The notes beneath the pieces are model-generated. The model saw only the letters and a program-made list of their open reading frames with translations. It had not been told where the DNA came from and did not search any database. Below are positions 16,496 to 25,161 of a stretch of DNA of 64,000 bases, in pieces. The translations under genes were made by a program, and so were the position numbers. Each line of letters begins with the position of its first letter. The first letter of the stretch is position 1. The DNA is from Reyranella sp. (GTDB taxonomy: Bacteria; Pseudomonadota; Alphaproteobacteria; Reyranellales; Reyranellaceae): the NCBI RefSeq assembly GCF_004297265.1, contig NZ_SCUT01000056.1, positions 62,001-126,000 on the forward strand, written 5' to 3'.

Positions 16496-17767
16496 TCACC
16501 CCCCCGCCGCCTTGATCCTCTCCTCCAGCATCCCACGGATCGGCGCATCCGCCGGCAGCAGGGCCAACAGCGTCTTCCAGCGCTGCAGCGCCGCCGGCTT
16601 GTTGCCCGCGGCTTCGGCGGCGACGCCCAGGTAGAACAGGGCCAGCGCGTTGCGCGGCTCGGCCTTCTCCAGCCGCTCCAGCACGGCCACGGCCTGCGGC
16701 GACGGCACGGCGCCGGGTGCGAGCTGGCGCACATGCGCCTCGGCCCAGTCGGCCAGGATGGGCGCGTCGACGGGGGCCAGCGTGTCGGCGCGGGCGTAGG
16801 CGTCGGCGGCGTTGGCGTTCTCGCCCAGCACCTTCCAGGCATTGGCCAGGCGCAGCCAGCCGGCGCGGTCCTGCGGCGCGTCGGCGAGGCGCGCGGCCAG
16901 CCCCTCGACCATGGTGCGGATCGCCTGCTGGCGCTGCTCCGGCGTGAGCTGGGCCATCGCCTCCTGCTGCTCGCGGCTGGGCTGCGGCGTGGTGGATTGC
17001 GGTGTCTGGGTTGGCGGCACTTCGATGCCTGCTGCTTTTGAGACGCGCGCGATCTCGGCGCGCAGCATCGGCAGCCAGGGCGCGTCGGTTGGGCTCTTGG
17101 CCTCCAGGTCGCGCCAGCGGGCGATCGCGGCCTTCGACTCGCCGCTCTGCGCCTCGTGCAGGCCGAGATAGTAGAGGATGCGCGCATCGTCGGGCCGCGT
17201 CTTGAGCGCCCGCTGCAGCGCCTCGAGCGCTGGTTGCGTGACGGTGCCGCCGGCCTCCAGGGTCAGGCCTTCGCCCAAAGCGGCCAGCGCGTCGGCATCG
17301 TTGGGGTCCTGCGCCAGGCGGGCGCGCGCCTCGGCCAGCAGGCCAGCGATATCCATCTGGCGCGACGGGGCGGGCTGTTCGGCGCCCCTCTCCGCAAACG
17401 GCGCGGCGGGCAGGCCGGGGCGGCCGACCTGGAGGTAGAGGCCGAGCGCCAGCAGCGGCACGAAGAGCGAGAGCGCCGGCGGCAGCCACTTCTGCACCGC
17501 GTCGGAGGCGCGTGCGGTTTTGGGGCTGGTGGCGGCGGCGTCGCCGGCGGCCAGCATGCGGCGCTCGATCTCGGTGCGGGCGGCGGCGGCCTCGGCAGTG
17601 GGGAGCGTGCCGGCGGCGCGCTCGCGCTCCAGCTCGGCCAGCTGGTCGCGGTAGATCGCCAGTTCGCCCGAGAGACGGTCGCGCGCCGGCAGACGCATCC
17701 GCATCAGCGGCCAGAGCAGGGCGGCGACGGTCGCGGTGGTGAGCAGCGCCAGCAGGAATTCGAGCAT
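16496..17767 (-). CDS. ccmI: cytochrome c biogenesis protein CcmI
   Basis: Product of 423 residues that presents apocytochrome c to the heme ligation complex. Two membrane helices (residues ~2-22 and ~93-112) flank a cytoplasmic coiled segment (LERERAAGTLPTAEAAAAR). The periplasmic part is built of TPR-like repeats (ADALAALGEGL, ARILYYLGLHEA, GWLRLANAWKVLGE, ALALFYLGVAAEA). It starts 7 bases after ccmH and is the last gene of the ccm operon. Confidence 0.93.
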   Translation of the reverse strand: MLEFLLALLTTATVAALLWPLMRMRLPARDRLSGELAIYRDQLAELERERAAGTLPTAEAAAARTEIERRMLAAGDAAATSPKTARASDAVQKWLPPALSLFVPLLALGLYLQVGRPGLPAAPFAERGAEQPAPSRQMDIAGLLAEARARLAQDPNDADALAALGEGLTLEAGGTVTQPALEALQRALKTRPDDARILYYLGLHEAQSGESKAAIARWRDLEAKSPTDAPWLPMLRAEIARVSKAAGIEVPPTQTPQSTTPQPSREQQEAMAQLTPEQRQQAIRTMVEGLAARLADAPQDRAGWLRLANAWKVLGENANAADAYARADTLAPVDAPILADWAEAHVRQLAPGAVPSPQAVAVLERLEKAEPRNALALFYLGVAAEAAGNKPAALQRWKTLLALLPADAPIRGMLEERIKAAGG

Positions 17768-17774
17768 GGCTGCG

Positions 17775-18230
17775 TCAGCCCTTCAGGAGCGCGTCGAGGC
17801 GGCGGCGCTCCTCCTCGTCGAGCGGTTTGGGCGCGACGATGGGCGTGGCGCGGCGGCGGCGCGCGGCGAGCAGGAGTGCGGCACCGGCGACCAGCAGCAC
17901 GAGCGGCGCGCCCAGCCACAGGATCAGCGTGCCGGCCTTGAAGGGCGGCTTCAGCAGCACGTAGTCGCCGTAGCGCGCGACCATGTAGGCGAAGACGTCG
18001 CCGTCGCTGTCGCCGGCGGTCAGCCGCTCGCGCACGGCGCGGCGCATGTCGCGCGCCACCTCGGCCGAGGAATCGTCGATCGACTGGTTCTGGCAGACGA
18101 CGCAGCGCAACGAACGGCCGATCTCGCGGGCGCGCGCTTCGAGCGCGGGGTCGGGCAGGATCTCGGACGGCTCGACGGCGAGGGCGGGGAGCGCGAAGAG
18201 CAGCGCGAGGAGGCAGAGCAGGCCTCTCAA
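17775..18230 (-). CDS. ccmH: cytochrome c maturation protein CcmH (CcmL type)
   Basis: Product of 151 residues: signal peptide, then the thioreductase motif RCVVCQNQSIDDS (CxxC that reduces apocytochrome c), then a C-terminal membrane helix and a short cytoplasmic tail. There is no ATG; TTG 18230 is chosen because GGAGGG (18241-18236) lies five bases before it and gives a proper signal peptide. That ribosome site lies at the edge of the palindromic repeat separating this gene from ccmG. Confidence 0.93.
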   Translation of the reverse strand: MRGLLCLLALLFALPALAVEPSEILPDPALEARAREIGRSLRCVVCQNQSIDDSSAEVARDMRRAVRERLTAGDSDGDVFAYMVARYGDYVLLKPPFKAGTLILWLGAPLVLLVAGAALLLAARRRRATPIVAPKPLDEEERRRLDALLKG

Positions 18231-18235
18231 CCAAA

Positions 18236-18366
18236 CCCTCCGTCGTCCTGAGCGGAGCGAAGCGCAGTCGAAGGACCTGTCTTCCGTTCGACCGCCCGTG
18301 CGCCGGAAAAGAGGTCCTTCGACTGCGCCACCCTTCGGGTGGCTTCGCTCAGGACGACGGAGGGGG
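18236..18366. repeat. long palindromic repeat, family B copy 1, within the ccm operon
   Basis: Exact 18-base outer arms (CCCTCCGTCGTCCTGAGC at 18236-18253, complement at 18347-18364), with further paired blocks including TCGAAGGACC and its complement. It separates co-directional ccmG and ccmH. The downstream edge on the minus strand supplies the GGAGGG ribosome site of ccmH. Copy 2 is at 20871-21003 and a shorter relative at 47089-47174. Confidence 0.92.
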
Positions 18367-18379
18367 CGGTGTGCGCCGA

Positions 18380-18919
18380 TCACTTCACCGCCCCCTTGAG
18401 AAACGGCAGGATCGTCTCGTTCAGGTCGCGTTCGGTGATGGGCCCGCGATAATGCCGCCGCACGATGCCGGCGCCGTCGATCAGGTAGGTCTCGGGCACG
18501 CCGCTCAGCCCCCAGTCGAGGCCGGTCTTGCCGTCGAGGTCGAGGCCCGCGAGTTTGAACGGATCGCCCAGCTTCTTCAGCCAGGCGGTCGCGTCGTCGC
18601 GCTTGTTCTTCCAGGCGATGCCCACGATGGTTGCGCCCTCGCGTTCGCGGAGCCGCGTGAACAGCGGATGCTCGGCGAGGCAGGGCGTGCACCAGCTCGC
18701 GAAGAAATTGACGATCACCGGCTTGCCGGTGCGCAAGGATTCATCGGTCAGCGGCGGCTCGCCCGGGCGCAGCGCCGGCAGGTCGAGTTTCGGCGCCGGC
18801 CGGCCCACCACCACCGAGCCGATCGAGGCGGGGTCGCGGCCGCTGGTCAGCGACCAGGCGAAGAAGCCCGCCATCAGCGCCAGGGTCAGCAGCGGCAGGA
18901 TGAAGAGGAGGCGGCGCAT
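18380..18919 (-). CDS. ccmG: thiol:disulfide interchange protein CcmG/DsbE
   Basis: Membrane-anchored thioredoxin of 179 residues. An N-terminal helix (~3-24) is followed by the thioredoxin domain with active site WCTPC, the family's GIAWKN-type segment and the cis-Pro turn GVPETYLID. It passes electrons to CcmH or apocytochrome c in the periplasm. It abuts ccmF directly (start next to the ccmF stop). Confidence 0.95.
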   Translation of the reverse strand: MRRLLFILPLLTLALMAGFFAWSLTSGRDPASIGSVVVGRPAPKLDLPALRPGEPPLTDESLRTGKPVIVNFFASWCTPCLAEHPLFTRLREREGATIVGIAWKNKRDDATAWLKKLGDPFKLAGLDLDGKTGLDWGLSGVPETYLIDGAGIVRRHYRGPITERDLNETILPFLKGAVK

Positions 18920-20866
18920 CTATTCGGCCGGCTGTAGTGCGGGTTTGCGCGACGGCGCACCGATGCGCAGCCGCCGGTCCGACAGCGAGACGAAGCCGCC
19001 CAGCGCGCACAGCGCCGCGCCCAGCCAGATCCACGGCGCCAGCGGGTTGAGATAGAGGCGGATCACCCAGCCCTGCTGCGGGTTGCCCTCGCCCAGGGTG
19101 GCGTAGAAGTCGCGCAGCAGGTTGGTCTGGATCGCGGTCTCGGCGACCTGGCGGCGCTGCACGGTGAACAGGCGCCGCTCGGGCTGCAGCACCGTGTAGG
19201 GCTTGCCACCGACGCTGACGTTCAAGGTCGCGCGCTCGGCGATGTAGTTGGGGCCGCGCACCTCGTCCATGCGCTCGAGCAGCACCGAGTAGCCGGCGAA
19301 ATCGACCCGGTCGCCGGGCTTCATCGTGTGCATCAGCTCGGTGTTCCACGAGGAGGTCGCGACCGAGCCCAGCACGACGACGCCGAGCGCCGCGTGGCTG
19401 ATGACCATGCCCAGGGTCGAGCGCGGGATGGTGCGCAGGGTGCCGCTGCGCACGCGGTCGGAGAGCGACGCGAGGCTGCCGACGATCAGCCAGACGCCGA
19501 AGCCGAAGGCCAGCGCCGCCAAGGTCGAGCGGCTGTCGATCATCGTCATCGCGACGACGATGGCGGCCAGCGAGACGACCAGCGCGATCCGCAATCTCAT
19601 GAGGGCGGGCCACAGCTCGGCGCGCTTCCAGCCGAGGAACGGGCCGACGCAGAGCGCGGCGAACAGCGGCGCGCAGAGTGGCACGAAGGTGGCGTTGAAG
19701 AACGGAGGCCCGACCGAGACCTTGTTGCCGGTCAGCAGGTCGAGGAACAGCGGATAGAGCGTGCCCAGCAGCACCGTGGCGGCGAGCGTGCAGAGCAGGA
19801 GATTGTTCAGGATCAGCGCGCCCTCGCGGCTGACCGGCTGGAACAGGCCACCGCCCTGCAGCTGCGGCGCGCGCCAGGCGTAGAGCGCGAGGCCGCCGCC
19901 GGTGACGAACAGCAGGAACGCGAGGATGAACATGCCGCGCGCCGGATCCTGCGCGAAGGCATGCACGGAGGTCAGCACGCCCGAGCGCACCAGGAAGGTG
20001 CCGAGCAGCGACAGCGAGAAGGCGAGGAGCGCCAGCAGCACGGTCCAGCTCTTCAGCGCGTCGCGCTTCTCGACCACGATGGCCGAATGCAGCAGCGCGG
20101 TGCCGGCCAGCCACGGCATCAGCGAGGCGTTCTCGACGGGATCCCAGAACCAGAAGCCGCCCCAGCCCAGGATGTAATAGGCCCACCACGATCCGAGCGC
20201 GATGCCGAGGGTCAGGAAGCACCAGGCCGCCAGCGCCCACGGCCGCACCCAGCGCGCCCACGCGGCATCCACGCGGCCTTCGAGCAGCGCCGCGATGGCG
20301 AAGGCATAGGTCACCGAGAAGCCGACATAGCCCAGGTAGAGCAGCGGCGGATGGAAGGCGAGGCCGGGATCCTGCAAGAGCGGATTGAGCCCGTTGCCGT
20401 CGGGCGGCGCCGGAAACACGCGCTGGAACGGGTTGGAGGTGAAGAGCAGGAAGGCCAGGAACCCGACGCCGATCAGCGCCTGGATCGCCAGCACGCGGCT
20501 GCGCAACGTGTCGGGCAGGTTGTTGCCGAAGATCGCGACCGCCGCGCCGAACAGCGCAAGGATCAGCGCCCACAGCAGCATCGACCCCTCGTGGTTCCCC
20601 CACACGCCGCTGATCTTGTAGAGCAGCGGCTTGGCCGAATGCGAATTGTCGACGACGTTGAGGACGGAGAAGTCGGACGTGACATAGGCCTGCGTCAGCG
20701 CGCCGAACGCCAGCAGCACGAGGAAGGCCTGCGTCAGCGCGGCGGTGCGGCCGAGGGCCATCAGTCTGAGATCACCACGCGATGCGCCGACGAGCGGCAG
20801 GGTCCCCTGCACGAGCGCAACCGCGAGCGCCAAGATTAAAGCAAAATGACCCAGCTCTGGAATCAC
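18920..20866 (-). CDS. ccmF: heme lyase subunit CcmF
   Basis: Polytopic membrane protein of 648 residues that ligates heme to apocytochrome c. The WWD-type heme-handling segment YYILGWGGFWFWDPVEN (about residue 235-250) is intact, with conserved His-bearing regions around it (GNHEGSMLLW, LAFHPPLLYLGY). The start is GTG 20866; the GGGAGGG five bases upstream (20877-20871) lies at the edge of a family B palindrome, as for ccmH. Confidence 0.96.
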   Translation of the reverse strand: MIPELGHFALILALAVALVQGTLPLVGASRGDLRLMALGRTAALTQAFLVLLAFGALTQAYVTSDFSVLNVVDNSHSAKPLLYKISGVWGNHEGSMLLWALILALFGAAVAIFGNNLPDTLRSRVLAIQALIGVGFLAFLLFTSNPFQRVFPAPPDGNGLNPLLQDPGLAFHPPLLYLGYVGFSVTYAFAIAALLEGRVDAAWARWVRPWALAAWCFLTLGIALGSWWAYYILGWGGFWFWDPVENASLMPWLAGTALLHSAIVVEKRDALKSWTVLLALLAFSLSLLGTFLVRSGVLTSVHAFAQDPARGMFILAFLLFVTGGGLALYAWRAPQLQGGGLFQPVSREGALILNNLLLCTLAATVLLGTLYPLFLDLLTGNKVSVGPPFFNATFVPLCAPLFAALCVGPFLGWKRAELWPALMRLRIALVVSLAAIVVAMTMIDSRSTLAALAFGFGVWLIVGSLASLSDRVRSGTLRTIPRSTLGMVISHAALGVVVLGSVATSSWNTELMHTMKPGDRVDFAGYSVLLERMDEVRGPNYIAERATLNVSVGGKPYTVLQPERRLFTVQRRQVAETAIQTNLLRDFYATLGEGNPQQGWVIRLYLNPLAPWIWLGAALCALGGFVSLSDRRLRIGAPSRKPALQPAE

Positions 20867-20870
20867 GACA

Positions 20871-21003
20871 CCCTCCCCCCGTCGTCCTGAGCGGAGCGCA
20901 GCGTAGTCGAAGGACCTCTCTTCTCTTCGACACAGCGTGCGCCGGAAGAGAGGTCCTTCGACTGCGCCGCCCTGCGGGCGGCTTCGCTCAGGACGACGGA
21001 GGG
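20871..21003. repeat. long palindromic repeat, family B copy 2, within the ccm operon
   Basis: Outer core CGTCGTCCTGAGC (20880-20892) pairs with its complement at 20986-20998, and the interior is nearly the same as the copy at 18236-18366 (TCGAAGGACCT, GTGCGCCGGAA, CTTCGCTCAGG). It separates ccmE from ccmF. A long hairpin here could pause, attenuate or stabilise the operon mRNA. Confidence 0.92.
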
Positions 21004-21005
21004 AG

Positions 21006-21440
21006 TCACTTCTTGTCTTTCCATTGCCCCGACTCTTTGATCGCCTTCGCGACCTCCGGCGGCATGTAGTTCTCGTCGTGCTTGGCCAGGATCTCGCGCG
21101 CGGTGAAGACGCCGTCCGGCCCGATCGAGCCCTCGGCGATCACGCCCTGTCCCTCGCGGAACAGGTCGGGCAAAATCCCGCGATAGACGACCTTCACCGT
21201 CTTGTGCGTGTCGGTGACGGTGAAGCGCACGGTCTGCCCGTCCTTCTGCACGCTGCCCTGCTCCACGAGGCCGCCCAGCCGGAAGCGGCGGTCCGGGCCG
21301 ATGCTCTTCTCGGCGACCTGGGTCGGCGAATAGAAGAAGACGAGATTGTCGTTCAGCGCCGTGAGCACGAGCGCAGCGGCGACGCCGAGCGCGCTCAGCG
21401 ATCCCAGCAGCAGCCAGAGGCGGCGGCGCTTCGGGGTCAT
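21006..21440 (-). CDS. ccmE: heme chaperone CcmE
   Basis: Product of 144 residues with an N-terminal membrane anchor (~8-27) and an OB-fold periplasmic domain. The heme-binding His and Tyr lie in KHDENYMPPEV, and FRLGGLVEQGS is typical. It receives heme from CcmC and passes it to CcmF. Its ATG overlaps the ccmD stop by 4 bases. Confidence 0.96.
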   Translation of the reverse strand: MTPKRRRLWLLLGSLSALGVAAALVLTALNDNLVFFYSPTQVAEKSIGPDRRFRLGGLVEQGSVQKDGQTVRFTVTDTHKTVKVVYRGILPDLFREGQGVIAEGSIGPDGVFTAREILAKHDENYMPPEVAKAIKESGQWKDKK

Positions 21441-21577
21441 CGGCGCTTCTCCAGGCCGCGCGCCGCCAGCTCGCGCCGTATCTTCCGGCGCGCGCCCAGC
21501 GAGGCGATCACCAGCCCGCCGAGGATCACGGCGGCGACGAGCCAGGAGCCGAGGATATAGGCCGCGTGGTTGCTCAT
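21437..21577 (-). CDS. ccmD: heme exporter protein CcmD
   Basis: Small protein of 46 residues with one membrane helix (~8-28: ILGSWLVAAVILGGLVIASLG) and a basic tail (RRKIRRELAARGLEKRR). Size, plan and position between ccmC and ccmE identify it. It overlaps both neighbours by 4 bases. Confidence 0.93.
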   Translation of the reverse strand: MSNHAAYILGSWLVAAVILGGLVIASLGARRKIRRELAARGLEKRR

Positions 21578-22293
21578 GCCGCAGCCTCGGCATTCTCGAG
21601 ACGGCGGCGGTCGATCTCGGTCTCGGTGCGCAGCAGCACCAGCCAGACGAACAGGAACAGCAGCGAGACCGCCATCCAGAGCAGCGGCACCAGGATCGAA
21701 TTGTGGATCGCCGGCGCGTCGAGCCGCGTGATCGAGGCCGGCTGGTGCAGCGTGTTCCACCAGTCGACCGAGAACTTGATGATCGGCAGGTTGATCACGC
21801 CGATCAGCGCCAGGATCGCGGCCGCACGATCGCCGCGCTCGGGCGAATCGTAGGCGCGGCTCAGCGCAATGTGGCCGAGATAGAGGAAGAACAGCAGCAG
21901 CATCGAGGTGAGCCGCGCGTCCCACACCCAGTAGGTGCCCCACATCGGCCGGCCCCACAGCGAGCCGGTGAGCAGGCACACCGCCGCGAAGCTGGCGCCC
22001 ACCGGCGCCGCCGCCCGCGCCATCAGGGCCGCCAGCGGATGGCGCCAGACCAGCAGCGAGGCACCGAGCGCAGCCAGCAGCGCGTAGCCGCCCATCGACA
22101 GCCAGGCCGACGGCACGTGCAGGAACATGATCCGCACCGTCTTGCCCTGCTGGTAGTCCTCGGGCGCCACGAAGAAGGCCATGTAGGCGCCGACCGCCAG
22201 CATCAGCACCGTGGCGAAGCCGAGGCCCGGCAGCACCCGCTGGCTGAAGCGGCGGAAACGTGCAGGATTGGCGAGAAAATGCAGGTCGGCCAT
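21574..22293 (-). CDS. ccmC: heme exporter/handling protein CcmC
   Basis: Six-helix membrane protein of 239 residues with the tryptophan-rich heme segment GRPMWGTYWVWDARLTS and flanking His (HVPSAW; WNTLHQPAS). It transfers heme to CcmE. ATG 22293 is chosen because GGGAGG lies nine bases upstream; the ATG at 22302 would sit on that site. Confidence 0.95.
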   Translation of the reverse strand: MADLHFLANPARFRRFSQRVLPGLGFATVLMLAVGAYMAFFVAPEDYQQGKTVRIMFLHVPSAWLSMGGYALLAALGASLLVWRHPLAALMARAAAPVGASFAAVCLLTGSLWGRPMWGTYWVWDARLTSMLLLFFLYLGHIALSRAYDSPERGDRAAAILALIGVINLPIIKFSVDWWNTLHQPASITRLDAPAIHNSILVPLLWMAVSLLFLFVWLVLLRTETEIDRRRLENAEAAA

Positions 22294-22307
22294 CGGCCCC
22301 ATCCTCC

Positions 22308-22969
22308 CTATTCGCCGGCTTGCCGCAAGGCTGCGGCAATCGCCCAAGGCGTCGTGGCCAGGGCGACCAATGCAAGAGCGGCGAGGATCGCGACATGTGT
22401 CACGATGCCGTCACCCGCCGCCAGCGTCTCGATCGCGCCGGCGCCGAAGATCAAGGTCGGCACGCAGAGCGGCAGCGCGAGCAGCGCCAGCAATGCGCCG
22501 GATTTGCGCGCGCCCAATGTCAGGGCCGCCGCGAGCCCGCCGATCAACGACAAAGTGGGTGTGCCGACCAGCAGCGTCGCGCCCAGCGCCAGCAAGCTCG
22601 TTCCGTCGAGGCCGAAGGCGATACCCAGCACAGGCGCCAGCAGGCTGAGCGGCAGGCCGGTCACGATCCAGTGAGCCAGGCACTTGGCGAGCGCCGCCAG
22701 CTCCAGTGGCCAGGGCGCCAGCAGCAGCAGGTCGAGCGTGCCGTCCTCGTAATCGGCGGCGAACAGCCTCTCCAGCGACAGAAGTGCCGCAAACAGCGCG
22801 GCGCACCACAGCACGCCCGCCGCGATGCGCGCCAGCACGTTGGTCTCGGGGCCGATGCCCAGCGGGAACAGCACCGTCGCCACGACGAAGAAGGCCAGCA
22901 CGACGCCGACATCGCCCGGCCGCCGCAGCACCAGGCGCAGGTCGCGCATCAGCAGGGTCGTGAAGCCGC

Positions 22970-22973
<4 letters not shown>
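22308..22973 (-). CDS. ccmB: heme ABC exporter membrane subunit CcmB
   Basis: Membrane protein of 221 residues with about six helices. The motif ADYEDGTLDLLLLAPWPLEL is typical of CcmB. With CcmA and CcmC it forms the complex that releases holo-CcmE. It overlaps the ccmA stop by 4 bases. Confidence 0.95.
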
Positions 22974-23611
<638 letters not shown>

Positions 23612-23660
23612 GCGGCGCCCTCCTAGCACGCGATTGATGGCTACGCTGGCCGCAGGCAAA

Positions 23661-23700
23661 GAAAAAGGCCGTCATCTCGGGGGAGGTGAGATGACGGCCT
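23661..23700 (-). terminator. Rho-independent terminator of the candidate small RNA
   Basis: Perfect 13-bp stem AGGCCGTCATCTC (23700-23688) with its complement (23678-23666), 9-base loop, followed on the minus strand by a T run (TTTTTC at 23665-23660). Upstream of ccmA, so it closes the small RNA or the ABC-permease transcript rather than the ccm operon. Confidence 0.85.
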
Positions 23701-23780
23701 AAGCGCCTCCGAAGAGGCTAGAACGTGGCTTTGGGGGGACCACGTTCGGGGGAGATACCCAACCTAAATGGAAGTCCCCC
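23661..23780 (-). ncRNA. candidate small RNA with C-rich loops
   Basis: Minus-strand intergenic segment that folds by eye into a chain of hairpins. (1) GGGGGA (23780-23775) pairs with TCCCCC (23753-23748). (2) 8-bp stem GAACGTGG/CCACGTTC (23747-23740 / 23728-23721), loop TCCCCCCAAAG. (3) GCCTC-TTCG-GAGGC (23718-23705), a stable UUCG tetraloop. (4) A 13-bp perfect terminator stem with loop ACCTCCCCC. The CCTCCCCC-like loops resemble the anti-Shine-Dalgarno loops of several alphaproteobacterial trans-acting small RNAs. The 5' end and promoter are not defined; no convincing protein is encoded. Confidence 0.6.
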
Positions 23781-23927
23781 GCGGCGACCGCCAGACCTAA
23801 ATAGGGCAATAGTGTGATTTCTGGGCAACAGTTGGCATGCGAGTGCACGGCTGTTGTCCCAGGAAGAATGGATAAGGATTTCAAGGACTTGAGGGTGTCG
23901 CGCCAACCCTCATCCGGTCTGAGCCCG

Positions 23928-23958
23928 CTACGCGTAAGCGCTGCGCGATTACGCGTAG
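23928..23958 (-). terminator. hairpin over the stop codon of the ABC permease
   Basis: Ten-base inverted repeat CTACGCGTAA (23928-23937) / TTACGCGTAG (23949-23958) with an 11-base loop; the right arm contains the TAA stop of the permease gene. There is no T run, so it may act as a 3' stabiliser or a factor-dependent end rather than an intrinsic terminator. Confidence 0.45.
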
Positions 23959-25154
23959 GGATCCGCAGCGTCCCTCATACCGTCACCCATGAACTGGTAC
24001 GCGAGGATCACGAGAATGACCGGTACCACCGGCAGCATCAGCCACCAGTTCACGGCGACGACGTTGATGTCCGTCGCCTCGTTCAGCAGCACGCCCCACG
24101 AGGTGATGGGCGGCCGCAGCCCCAATCCGAGGAACGACAGCGCCGTCTCGGCCAGGATCATCGAGGGGATCGAGAGGGTGGCCGAGGCGATCAGGTGGCT
24201 CATGAAGCCGGGCAGCAGGTGCCGGCCGATGATGCGCGCGGGCTTGGCGCCCATCATCTGGGCGGCCGCCGCGTAATCCTCCTCGCGCAAGGACAGGAGC
24301 TTGGAGCGCACGGCGCGTCCAAGGCCCGGCCAGTCGAGCAGCGCCAGGATGATGGTGATGCCGAAATAGACCAGCAGCGGCGACCAGGTGACGGGGAGCG
24401 CCGCGGACAGGGCCAGCCACAGCGGCAGGTGCGGGAAGCTCTTGATGATCTCGGTCAGCCGCTGGACCACGCTGTCGATCCAGCCGCCGTAATAACCCGC
24501 CAGTCCGCCCAGCACCAAGGCCAGCGCAAACGACAGCGCGATGCCGATGATGCCGATGGTGAGGGATATTCGCGCCGCGTAGACGATGCGGCTGAACATG
24601 TCCCTTCCCAATCGGTCGGTACCGAGCAGGAAGATGGTCCCGTCCTCCGGCGGGCAGACGAAATGGAAGCGGCCCTCGATCAGGCCCCAGAACTCGTAGC
24701 TTTCGCCCAGGCAGAAGAAGCGCAGCTTCTGCGGCTTGGTCGTGTCGGCCGAGTAGATGCGCTGCAGGGTGGCCGGATCGCGCTCCATCTTGAGCCCGTA
24801 GACGAACGGCCCGAGGAAGGAGCCCTCGTGGAAGAGATGGACCCCCTGCGGCGCCGCGAAGATGTAGCGCGAGTGCCGGGTGTGCAGGTCGTAGGGCGCG
24901 ATGAACTCGCTGATGAGCGTCGAGAAGTACATCAGCAGCAGGAAGACCATCGAGACGACGGCCGGCTTGTGGCGGCGGAAGCGCCACCACATCAGCTTCC
25001 ACTGGCCCGCCATGTAGTAGCGTTCCTGCTCGGCGGTCAGTCTGTCGGCGACGTAGGGGTCCCACGGCTCCTGCGAGACGAAGTGCGGTGCGTGGCGCTT
25101 GGGATCGGGCGTGACGCCGGTGGGTGTCGTGCCAGAGGGTGTCGTGTCTGTCAT
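23949..25154 (-). CDS. Opp/Dpp-type ABC transporter permease (DppC-like)
   Basis: Product of 401 residues. An N-terminal cytoplasmic stretch (~75 residues) precedes the first helix, and a long periplasmic insert (~100 to 195) precedes the BPD_transp core. The core carries GTDRLGRDMFSRIVYAARISL and the EAA loop AAAAQMMGAKPARIIGRHLLPG. It is longer than usual DppC/OppC (~300). It pairs with the DppB-like gene 8 bases upstream. Substrate may be a peptide or, given the glycan genes in the same run, an oligosaccharide; this is not readable. Confidence 0.88.
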   Translation of the reverse strand: MTDTTPSGTTPTGVTPDPKRHAPHFVSQEPWDPYVADRLTAEQERYYMAGQWKLMWWRFRRHKPAVVSMVFLLLMYFSTLISEFIAPYDLHTRHSRYIFAAPQGVHLFHEGSFLGPFVYGLKMERDPATLQRIYSADTTKPQKLRFFCLGESYEFWGLIEGRFHFVCPPEDGTIFLLGTDRLGRDMFSRIVYAARISLTIGIIGIALSFALALVLGGLAGYYGGWIDSVVQRLTEIIKSFPHLPLWLALSAALPVTWSPLLVYFGITIILALLDWPGLGRAVRSKLLSLREEDYAAAAQMMGAKPARIIGRHLLPGFMSHLIASATLSIPSMILAETALSFLGLGLRPPITSWGVLLNEATDINVVAVNWWLMLPVVPVILVILAYQFMGDGMRDAADPYA

Positions 25155-25161
25155 GGCACCC

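Noticed and set aside
23699..23906. Two ~60-codon minus-strand frames in the small RNA region
   Set aside because: No ribosome sites, no plausible protein character, and they overlay strong RNA hairpins.
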